Source: an uncultured Paenibacillaceae bacterium (GTDB lineage: Bacteria; Bacillota; Bacilli; Paenibacillales; CALAME01). Taken from it: 9,356 bases of DNA. How positions within the stretch are numbered: position 1 is the stretch's first letter; every line of letters begins with the position of its first letter. Below, one piece after another: positions 1 to 5,791 of the stretch. The DNA is taken from positions 1 to 9,356 of the forward strand of contig CALKAN010000431.1 in the NCBI GenBank assembly GCA_937983035.1, read 5' to 3'. The notes under the pieces were generated by a model. That model saw only the letters and a program-made list of their open reading frames with translations, searched no databases and had not been told where the DNA came from. The position numbers and the translations under genes were made by a program.

Positions 1-37
1 CCCAATCTGCCTTTAAAACAGCCCTGACAAACATACT

Positions 38-63
38 GCGCCTGCACCGTTCGATGCAGACGC
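38..63 (-). terminator. Possible hairpin terminator after the last sulfatase gene
   Basis: Six nt after the TGA stop codon (72-70) the transcript can fold into a stem of up to 11 bp with a GAAC loop (GCGUCUGCAUC pairing with GGUGCAGGCGC, including two G-U pairs). It is GC-rich as a terminator should be, but the downstream sequence (AGTATGTTTGTCAG) has only a poor U-tract, so termination may be weak or partial. The remaining bases to the window edge hold no recognisable gene start. Confidence 0.4.
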
Positions 64-69
64 AAATGT

Positions 70-1497
70 TCATTCCAGCTCAAAAGGATCGTTCGTTCTG
101 AGCAAAAAGTTTTTCAATTGAACCTCCAGCTTCGCTGCTGCGGGATGTTCCGCAGCGCTTTCTAATTGCAGCGGATGCAGCTGATAAGGGTCCTCTTGCA
201 AATCATACAATAAACGGGTCACGTTATTGTTTTCCGGAAAATATCCTCGGTCAACAACATACGTGTATCGGCTGGAACGGACCCCCCTCCATCCGTACGT
301 TAAATTGTCTTTGCCCGCTTCGGCAAACATCTCCAACAATTCCTTTCTTCCCGGAAAAGCGCTGATATAGGCTGCATGATCCACTTCCGGCACGGTCTGA
401 GGCGGGTTCAAAAATTGTTCATGCCGGCTTGTTCCTTCCACTGAATTCGGCACGGGCAAATCCATCAACCTCAGCAATGTCGGCATGATATCCACAGTAT
501 TCAGCACCAGATTGGTCTTGCCTGCTGGAATGCGTTTCGGCCATCGCACGATAAACGGCACGCCGATCGACTCTTCATGCCATGAATGCTTGGCCATATA
601 GCCGTGAGAGCCCAACAGCTCCCCATGGTCAGAAGTCAGCACGACGATCGTGTCTTCCGCCATGCCCAGCTTGTCAAGATGGTCAAGAAGCCGCCCGAAT
701 TGCTCATCCAATCCGCTTACGGCTGCAAAATAGTCTCTCGTATACTGTTCCAGCCTTTCCTTGCCGCCGGCCATCGTTTCTCCGGTTACGACCTGCAGCG
801 GATCGATCGGTTTCACATTGGGCCGAAAACTGAGTTTTGCATTGCTGTACATGTTCTTATATCGATCAGGAACGAGTTCAAACGGCGTGTGCGGCGGATT
901 CCACGATAAAAACAACGTAAAGGGCGCATCTTTGCCGCGCTGTCTTTCCAAAAATTCGATCGCTTTGTCCGTTTCATGCTCCACGGACCATTGATTGACT
1001 TGAATCATCTCCGGAGTGTCTTCCCAATAATGCGGCGCGAGATGATTATCAAAGGTGCCGTATGAGTACCAATATTGAAACCCGTGCCGTTTCGGTCCAG
1101 GCGGGGTATATGCATCCCAATTTTTAGCCCCGGATGCGGGGGTTGGAGTCACATTTTGCTCCGGTAAATCCAAATGCCATTTTCCGATGTAACCTGTTGC
1201 ATATCCTGATTGGTGCAGCACGTCTCCAATGCAAACCTCTTCAGGAGAGAGCATAATGTCTGCGCCAAGTTTGCAATTCGTAAACACGCCATGCGACAGC
1301 GCATATTTGCCGGTCATCAAAGATGCTCGGTGCGGAGAACAGAGCGGCGTGCAGCTCACCGCGTGATGAAAAACAAGACTCTCCTCTGCGAATTGATCGA
1401 TCCGCGGCGTCTTCACCGGATCTTCCTTCATAAAGCCTGTCGCTTGCCTGCGCCATTGATCTGCAAATACGTATACTAAGTTCGGTCGTTTCCTCAT
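70..1497 (-). CDS. Sulfatase family S1, Cys-type, cytoplasmic
   Basis: A 475-residue arylsulfatase-type enzyme, normal length. Visible elements: VYVFADQW at about 8-15 (first metal site), the formylglycine signature CSPHR at 53-57 followed by ASLMTG, GKWHL at 105-109, NPPHTPF at 200-206 with H203 as a likely active-site residue, the second metal site LTSDHGELLGSHG at 287-299, KHSWHEESIGVP at 303-314, and NTVDIMPTLLRLM near 333-345. The C terminus has the common RLLYDLQEDPYQL pattern. The ATG has an excellent AGGAGGT at 1512-1506 with 8-nt spacing, and an in-frame TAG at 1506-1504 excludes a longer N terminus, so no signal peptide is possible. The own ribosome site after a 73-bp gap suggests independent translation at a good level. 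It is the last gene visible in the operon. The role is inferred as removal of one of the sulfate groups of imported chondroitin or dermatan fragments; choline-sulfatase-like activity cannot be excluded from sequence. Confidence 0.92.
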   Translation of the reverse strand: MRKRPNLVYVFADQWRRQATGFMKEDPVKTPRIDQFAEESLVFHHAVSCTPLCSPHRASLMTGKYALSHGVFTNCKLGADIMLSPEEVCIGDVLHQSGYATGYIGKWHLDLPEQNVTPTPASGAKNWDAYTPPGPKRHGFQYWYSYGTFDNHLAPHYWEDTPEMIQVNQWSVEHETDKAIEFLERQRGKDAPFTLFLSWNPPHTPFELVPDRYKNMYSNAKLSFRPNVKPIDPLQVVTGETMAGGKERLEQYTRDYFAAVSGLDEQFGRLLDHLDKLGMAEDTIVVLTSDHGELLGSHGYMAKHSWHEESIGVPFIVRWPKRIPAGKTNLVLNTVDIMPTLLRLMDLPVPNSVEGTSRHEQFLNPPQTVPEVDHAAYISAFPGRKELLEMFAEAGKDNLTYGWRGVRSSRYTYVVDRGYFPENNNVTRLLYDLQEDPYQLHPLQLESAAEHPAAAKLEVQLKNFLLRTNDPFELE

Positions 1498-1518
1498 CTT
1501 GCACTACCTCCTGAAGAC

Positions 1519-1560
1519 ATTCATGATGTTGATATAAGCATGCTTGCAACTTGCATGAAT
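1519..1560. repeat. Compound inverted repeat between the enolase-family and last sulfatase genes
   Basis: In the 73-bp gap, ATTCATG (1519-1525) pairs with CATGAAT (1554-1560), GTTG (1528-1531) pairs with CAAC (1547-1550), and the centre is the perfect palindrome AAGCATGCTT (1536-1545). The nested arms could form a stepped hairpin just ahead of the strong AGGAGGT of the last gene. No U-run follows it. It may modulate message stability or processing, or be a protein site; no known operator consensus fits. Confidence 0.4.
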
Positions 1561-1570
1561 CTCGCTTTGC

Positions 1571-2710
1571 TTAAAACAGCGTTTCATGCGCTTTGCAATG
1601 CTGCTTCAACTGCTTTTCATCCAATTCCAAGCCAAAGCCCGGCAGCTCTGCTGCCAAATGCGTCCGTCCATGCTCATCCATTGCCGTTGCAGAGCGCCGA
1701 ACCATATCCAAGTATTGCGGCATTTCCTCTTTTTTCTCCAGCGCTTCCACGAACAAAGCTCCGCTGCCGATCGCGATTTGCTGCCATACTGTGCAGGCCG
1801 GCCCGATCAAGCTGTTGTCTCCGATCATGATCCCGCCGTTAAACGATTGGATCTTGCGGATGAGCTGCACGGCGTCAAGCAACGATCCCATCGAGCCGGG
1901 ATGAATATTGAAAATGCCGCCCATTTCCGGCACGACAGTGCGCAGCGATGCCGCCGCCGGCCGCATCGGCGCATCCGGTATCAACTGCAAAGGCTGAACT
2001 TGCTTCTGCAAATCGATCCATTGGGAACGATCCATTTCCGCCGGATCTTCACATGCATCCAAACCCGCTCTGTGCAAATACTGCAATGTTTCGGCGACGT
2101 CTGCTACGCTGCCCTGCTCGTATGCTTTGCGATAACCCATATTGACATCGCCGACGAGAAACGCATGAGGCACGGCGTCTTTCGCTGCCGTAATCACAGG
2201 GATGTCTGTTTCGATGCTTCCGAACAACTTGACTTTTATATGAGACTGCATGCCTTGTTCGGCAGCCTTCTTCGCTTTCTCATATACGCTTGCGGGATTT
2301 TGCTCTAAAATGCAGTACAAACCCGGAACTGCTTCTCTTCTTTGCAACCCGAGGATCGAAAGAGCAGATGCGCCGTTCACTTTGCCGTACAAGTCGATCA
2401 GAGCCATCTCCGTCATTTCCCTTAACCGGTGCGGCCATCCTTGCATTTGCCCCCACATCGCTCCCAGCGGCAAATGCTCCAATTGTTTCAATTTCCCGCC
2501 CCAATCCGCCAATGAAACATCCGGATCGTTGAGCGAAATGATTTCCTCACCATATCCGACTTGGCTGCCGCTGCGAACTTTTAAAAAAATGTGCTGACGC
2601 GAATTCCAAACCCCGAAGCTGAATTCTCGTTTGACCGAAACATGAATCAAAAACATCTCCAGCCCGTCAAGCTTCAGCTCGCTTTCATACAACGCATCGA
2701 TCGTATGCAC
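1571..2710 (-). CDS. Enolase superfamily (mandelate racemase / muconate lactonizing-like) protein
   Basis: A 379-residue protein from the GTG start (384 from ATG 2725). Enolase-superfamily enzymes remove a proton next to a carboxylate using Mg2+ held in a TIM-like barrel. Visible elements, numbered from GTG: an N-terminal capping domain with MALIDLYGKVNGASALSILG near 102-121; the barrel KxK lysines K159 and K161 (HIKVK); metal ligands D188 (DVN), E221 (EDP) and D246 (PDAP). The E-to-D spacing of 25 matches muconate lactonizing enzyme (E224, D249). In that enzyme K273 follows 24 residues after D249; here that position is H270 (NIHPGSMGS), so the usual second Lys is replaced by His. The specific reaction cannot be named; dehydration or epimerisation of an acid sugar derived from uronate fits the operon, but this is inference. 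It sits between two sulfatase genes, 16-31 bp after the first and 73 bp before the second. No signal peptide. Confidence 0.85.
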   Translation of the reverse strand: MHTIDALYESELKLDGLEMFLIHVSVKREFSFGVWNSRQHIFLKVRSGSQVGYGEEIISLNDPDVSLADWGGKLKQLEHLPLGAMWGQMQGWPHRLREMTEMALIDLYGKVNGASALSILGLQRREAVPGLYCILEQNPASVYEKAKKAAEQGMQSHIKVKLFGSIETDIPVITAAKDAVPHAFLVGDVNMGYRKAYEQGSVADVAETLQYLHRAGLDACEDPAEMDRSQWIDLQKQVQPLQLIPDAPMRPAAASLRTVVPEMGGIFNIHPGSMGSLLDAVQLIRKIQSFNGGIMIGDNSLIGPACTVWQQIAIGSGALFVEALEKKEEMPQYLDMVRRSATAMDEHGRTHLAAELPGFGLELDEKQLKQHCKAHETLF

Positions 2711-2718
2711 GTGTACAT

Positions 2719-2723
2719 CCTCC
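2719..2723 (-). promoter_or_regulatory. Ribosome binding site favouring a GTG start for the enolase-family gene
   Basis: GGAGG lies 8 nt before GTG 2710-2708. The only upstream alternative, ATG 2725-2723, overlaps this motif and has just GGAA almost touching it. The spacing fits the other ribosome sites in the window, so GTG is preferred. Homologue N termini would settle it. Confidence 0.55.
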
Positions 2724-2741
2724 ATTTTCCATGTTCAGTCT

Positions 2742-4202
2742 TTATTCGTACGCACGCTGCCCGTTCCCTTTCAAACCAGCCAAATGAATTTGTCCGTTCC
2801 CGGTTACCGGTTCCCTGACGCCGTCCACCGCGGGATCGGCATATTTCACAAACCATTGCTCCAAACTTTGCCTCATCGTCTTCACTTGATCTGCACAGGA
2901 CGGGTCATCGATAAGATTCGCTTTTTCGTCCGGGTCAACTGCCAGATGGTAAAGTTCATGCGGGCCGTACGGATAACGGTGAACATATTTCCACTCTTTA
3001 GTGCGAATCATGCGAACCGGCCCGTATTCATCAAAGACGACGATCGGATCTTTTTCTTGCTGGAACGGTTTGCCGACAAGTTCATCGTAAAAGCTGCGCC
3101 CCGGCAGGTCATCATCCGCATGCCCGCCGAGTCCGGCATACTGCAAGATCGTCGGGAAGAAATCATATCCGCTCACCAGCGCCTCGCTGACGCGCGCAGC
3201 CGGAATCTTGCCCGGATGACTGAAAATAGCCGGCACTTTGACAGACGTGTCGTACATATTTTGCGGAAAAGTGCCGTTGCCTTTGCCCCAAATGCCATGG
3301 TGGCCGAAATTAAAGCCGTTGTCGCTGAGAAAAACGATCAATGTATTTTCCCGAAAATTCAACTGTTCCAATTTGCGAATAATCCGGCCGATTTGATCAT
3401 CCATAGCGGTGATAGAAGCATAGTAACCTTTCAAGCTTTCCCGATGATTGTTCGCGCCGGGCGCATTCGGAATCAGCCAAGGATGCTTCGGGTCAACGGG
3501 AACGGATTCAAGCGGACAATCTTCATACATTTGAACATATTTCTCCGGATGTTGGTTAATCCACGGCGAATGCGGCGCAGTATAATGGACGCTCAAATAA
3601 AACGGCCTGCCGCTTCCAGCTTGCTGATCAATGAAATTCAGCGCATCGTCTGTAATTTTTTCGGTGATGTAACCCGGTTCGCGATAACATTTCCCGTCCC
3701 GGATCATCGGAGCATCATAGTATGGACCGCCCCCGGTTTGATGCACATACCAATGGGTGAATCCTTTTTGCGGCCTTATGCTGTCTCCGAGATGCCATTT
3801 TCCACTCAGCCCGCACACATAGCCGTGCTGTGCCAAAATTTCCGTATAGGCTGTCTGGCCGGCTAAGTATTCCAAGGCATCCTTGCCGACGTTGCCTGCT
3901 TTGATCCAGTCATGCACGCCGTGCTGAGATGGAATTTTTCCGGTCAACAGCGATGCTCGGGCCGGCGAGCACACGGGCGACGTGCAAAAGAAATTTTCAA
4001 AACGCACGCCGGTCTCCGCAAGATGATCCAAATTCGGCGTAATAATTTCATCGTTGCCGGCGCAGCCCATCGCCCATGCTCCTTGATCGTCGCTTAAAAT
4101 TACGACAATATTAGGCGGCGCTTCTTTTCCCTTCATTTCCTGCTCCGCATGCGCGGCCTGCCTGTCCTGCGGCAAACGGTCTTGTTGTCGCACTGATGAC
4201 AT
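2742..4202 (-). CDS. Sulfatase family S1, Cys-type, cytoplasmic
   Basis: Predicted to hydrolyse a sulfate ester, probably on a chondroitin or dermatan breakdown product given the lyase upstream; which position (2-, 4- or 6-O) cannot be told. From the ATG at 4202 it has 486 residues, usual for the family. Visible elements: IVVILSDDQ at about 32-40 (metal site), the formylglycine signature CSPAR at 78-82 followed by ASLLTG, GKWHLG at 134-139, APHSPW at 209-214, and the second metal site LSDNG at 292-296 leading into GHHGIWGKG. The SDNG form and the Gly-rich segment after it differ from the SDHGE form of the two other sulfatases here, so it belongs to a different subfamily. The first 27 or so residues (MSSVRQQDRLPQDRQAAHAE...) are a polar, Gln/Arg-rich extension, not a signal peptide; the ATG at 4136, just before PPNIVVIL, is an alternative start. 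It is followed after 16-31 bp by the enolase-family gene. Confidence 0.92.
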   Translation of the reverse strand: MSSVRQQDRLPQDRQAAHAEQEMKGKEAPPNIVVILSDDQGAWAMGCAGNDEIITPNLDHLAETGVRFENFFCTSPVCSPARASLLTGKIPSQHGVHDWIKAGNVGKDALEYLAGQTAYTEILAQHGYVCGLSGKWHLGDSIRPQKGFTHWYVHQTGGGPYYDAPMIRDGKCYREPGYITEKITDDALNFIDQQAGSGRPFYLSVHYTAPHSPWINQHPEKYVQMYEDCPLESVPVDPKHPWLIPNAPGANNHRESLKGYYASITAMDDQIGRIIRKLEQLNFRENTLIVFLSDNGFNFGHHGIWGKGNGTFPQNMYDTSVKVPAIFSHPGKIPAARVSEALVSGYDFFPTILQYAGLGGHADDDLPGRSFYDELVGKPFQQEKDPIVVFDEYGPVRMIRTKEWKYVHRYPYGPHELYHLAVDPDEKANLIDDPSCADQVKTMRQSLEQWFVKYADPAVDGVREPVTGNGQIHLAGLKGNGQRAYE

Positions 4203-4210
4203 GTTCCCTT

Positions 4211-4217
4211 TCACCTC
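4211..4217 (-). promoter_or_regulatory. Ribosome binding site that selects the ATG at 4202
   Basis: GAGGTGA is placed 8 nt before ATG 4202-4200. An in-frame GTG at 4214-4212 lies within this motif itself and therefore cannot use it, so the longer form is unlikely. A second in-frame ATG at 4136 has only a weaker GGAG with 6-nt spacing. Confidence 0.65.
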
Positions 4218-4277
4218 GCAAACAATTTTCCGATCAATGTTTCACTTATCGTCCGCTTTAAACAAATCCGTATCAAA

Positions 4278-5153
4278 CTATTCCTTAAACTCACCGTATC
4301 TGGCTAAAAATTGTTCATAAACTTCCGGCGAATGAGGCAAAGTTAAACGATCGCCCGTTTCCTCCATATGAGCCTTGAGCAAATCAAGCATCCGCAGCAC
4401 ATCGGTTCGACATTCCGGTTCAAAGGCCAAGTTTTCCATTTCCAGCGGATCTTCGTCCAAATCGTACAATTCAATAAAACGCTCATCTTTGAAAAAGTCG
4501 ACGATCAGCTTCATCCTGCCGGCGATGACGCAGCGAGAATAATTGCTGCTCGAACCGTTGCCGTCGTATTGCACGAATATGCCTTCCCGCTGCAACGGCT
4601 TTCCATCCATCAATGGGAGCAATGACTTGCCTGAACAGCCTTCCGGCGTCTCCAAGCCTAAATAATCGCACAATGTCGGCAATACATCGACGCTGCTGAC
4701 CGTCTCCGCAATATTGGACGGCGGCTGCTCTCCTTTTGGAAACTTCATGGCGAGCGGGATGCGAATCGACTCTTCGTACATGCAATTTTTTTGCCAAAGC
4801 CGATGAGAACCGAGCATTTCCCCATGATCGCTTGTAAAAATGATCAGCGCATCGTCGTACATTTGCTGTTTTTTCAGCGCGGCAATGGCTTCGCCAACGC
4901 AGTCGTCGAGCAGCGATACGAACCCCATGTATACTTTCCACACTTCCCGCCATTGTTCGCGGTTCATGGCCGATCCCATGACGCCGGTCAAATTGTACAG
5001 CTGCAGCGGCGACTGATTTTTCCCCCAAACCGCCACGTTATCCGGCAATTGTACGTCCTTTACGCGAGAGAACCAAGGATCGTGGATTTCAAACGGCGGA
5101 TAAAAAAATCCCTCCAGGTGAGGGCTTGGCGGCTGGATTTCTTTCTTATTCAT
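4278..5153 (-). CDS. Sulfatase, C-terminal part of a split or frameshifted gene
   Basis: This 291-residue frame supplies the half missing from the preceding gene: PPFEIHDPWFSRV near 19-31, the central QSPLQLYNLTGVMGS, the second metal-binding segment FTSDHGEMLGSH at 106-117 (D109 and H110 are the likely ligands), MYEESIRIP at 125-133, SSVDVLPTLCDYLG near 153-166, and the C-terminal strand pattern ending in YDLDEDPLEMENL. Together the two halves give about 497 residues, a normal sulfatase length. The ATG at 5153-5151 has no Shine-Dalgarno sequence and is directly preceded by an in-frame TGA, so separate translation could occur only by coupling to the upstream stop codon. The simplest reading is one sulfatase gene broken by a frameshift (or a sequencing indel). 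A genuine two-subunit enzyme is possible but less likely. The frame ends in TAG, 75 bp before the ATG of the next sulfatase. Confidence 0.82.
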   Translation of the reverse strand: MNKKEIQPPSPHLEGFFYPPFEIHDPWFSRVKDVQLPDNVAVWGKNQSPLQLYNLTGVMGSAMNREQWREVWKVYMGFVSLLDDCVGEAIAALKKQQMYDDALIIFTSDHGEMLGSHRLWQKNCMYEESIRIPLAMKFPKGEQPPSNIAETVSSVDVLPTLCDYLGLETPEGCSGKSLLPLMDGKPLQREGIFVQYDGNGSSSNYSRCVIAGRMKLIVDFFKDERFIELYDLDEDPLEMENLAFEPECRTDVLRMLDLLKAHMEETGDRLTLPHSPEVYEQFLARYGEFKE

Positions 5154-5165
5154 TCAACAAGAAAG
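5141..5165 (-). other. Frame junction of the split sulfatase, flanked by an inverted repeat
   Basis: The stop of the N-terminal frame and the ATG of the C-terminal frame overlap in ATGAATAA (5153-5146). The overlap sits in the loop of a perfect 7-bp inverted repeat, CTTTCTT (transcript, 5165-5159) and AAGAAAG (5147-5141), with an 11-nt spacer. A second short inverted repeat, CCCTC-5 nt-GAGGG, lies just beyond at 5124-5110. Because TGA precedes the ATG in the second frame and TAA ends the first, any frame change must occur within these 8 bases. No known slippery heptamer is present. Confidence 0.6.
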
Positions 5166-5766
5166 GCTTATTCCGATCTCGATGCTCGATGGCATGCAGC
5201 ACATCGTTCAAAATAAACCCGTCATAAAAAAATGAAAAATCTTCATCATAACGGCCGACGTGCGGCGTTGACACCCGTTGAATGCGAGTCGTCGTTCCAT
5301 AAGCAAGCTCCGGCACATATCCGCGAAAATCTTCTCCGCCGGGCAGGCGTTTTCCGTGCTCCTGCAAAAATTGCCTGTATCTTGGCATCAAGGGCAGCCA
5401 ATGCGTTTTCGTATCCGAACGCAAATGAATTTGATCTTCAGTGCGGAAATCCATCTTTCCCGCATGCCAGCTGTCCCATTCCTCTTCCATCAATTCGTAT
5501 AAAGAAAGGTGTCCGGCGCGCACTTTCCCATATTCCTTTTCCTGCTCAATCTTCGCATTATGAAGCGAACCCGTTAAATTCGGAACTTTCCCAGTAAAGA
5601 AAGCGCCTCTGCCCGGAACGCACAAAGGGGAAGCGCAATACGCATGGTCAAATATTACGCTTTCCTGAAAAAGCTGATTGATATGCGGCGTATGCTCTCC
5701 CAACGCATCATAACGCAATTGATCCGCCATGATGATGATGACGTGAGGCTTATTTGGCTTCGTCAA
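5146..5766 (-). CDS. Sulfatase, N-terminal part of a split or frameshifted gene
   Basis: This 206-residue frame holds the N-terminal half of a family S1 (alkaline-phosphatase superfamily) sulfatase. Visible elements: the first metal-binding segment MADQ at 13-16, the formylglycine signature CVPGR at 49-53 followed by GAFFTG, so Cys49 would be the residue converted to formylglycine, and HAGK near 101-104 in the position of the usual GKWH segment. It starts at TTG with a good ribosome site and stops at TAA (5148-5146), just after KPFLLN, where related sulfatases continue into a Pro-His-Pro-type motif. The C-terminal half follows at once in another frame, overlapping by 8 bp (ATGAATAA). A 1-nt excess (or 2-nt loss) would separate the frames. 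No other damage is visible. On its own this half lacks the second metal site and should not be active. No signal peptide. The substrate is probably a sulfated chondroitin or dermatan fragment, inferred from context. Confidence 0.82.
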   Translation of the reverse strand: MTKPNKPHVIIIMADQLRYDALGEHTPHINQLFQESVIFDHAYCASPLCVPGRGAFFTGKVPNLTGSLHNAKIEQEKEYGKVRAGHLSLYELMEEEWDSWHAGKMDFRTEDQIHLRSDTKTHWLPLMPRYRQFLQEHGKRLPGGEDFRGYVPELAYGTTTRIQRVSTPHVGRYDEDFSFFYDGFILNDVLHAIEHRDRNKPFLLNE

Positions 5767-5774
5767 ATCGATGT

Positions 5775-5781
5775 CTCCTTT
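5775..5781 (-). promoter_or_regulatory. Ribosome binding site that supports a TTG start
   Basis: AAAGGAG lies 8 nt before TTG at 5766-5764, in the 25-bp gap after the lyase stop codon. The encoded protein then begins MTKPNKPHVIIIMADQ, which is where a sulfatase fold normally starts. No ATG or GTG in this frame lies near enough to compete, so TTG is the likely initiator. Confidence 0.75.
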
Positions 5782-5791
5782 CCCTGATTTT

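Noticed and set aside
1534..1550. Possible catabolite-response (CcpA cre) site around AAGCATGCTT
   Set aside because: The central CG and the flanking A/T positions of the cre consensus are not met.
1586..2308. Long open frame on the plus strand (about 240 codons) opposite the enolase-family gene, and a similar 360-codon one at 2784-3866
   Set aside because: Both lie fully antisense to genes with clear family motifs, have no recognisable domain and show the Arg/His/Cys-rich make-up typical of antisense frames.
5146..5160. Programmed ribosomal frameshift site at the split sulfatase
   Set aside because: No slippery heptamer and no known +1 signal such as a CUU or UUU codon before the stop is present; kept only as an open possibility in the findings.
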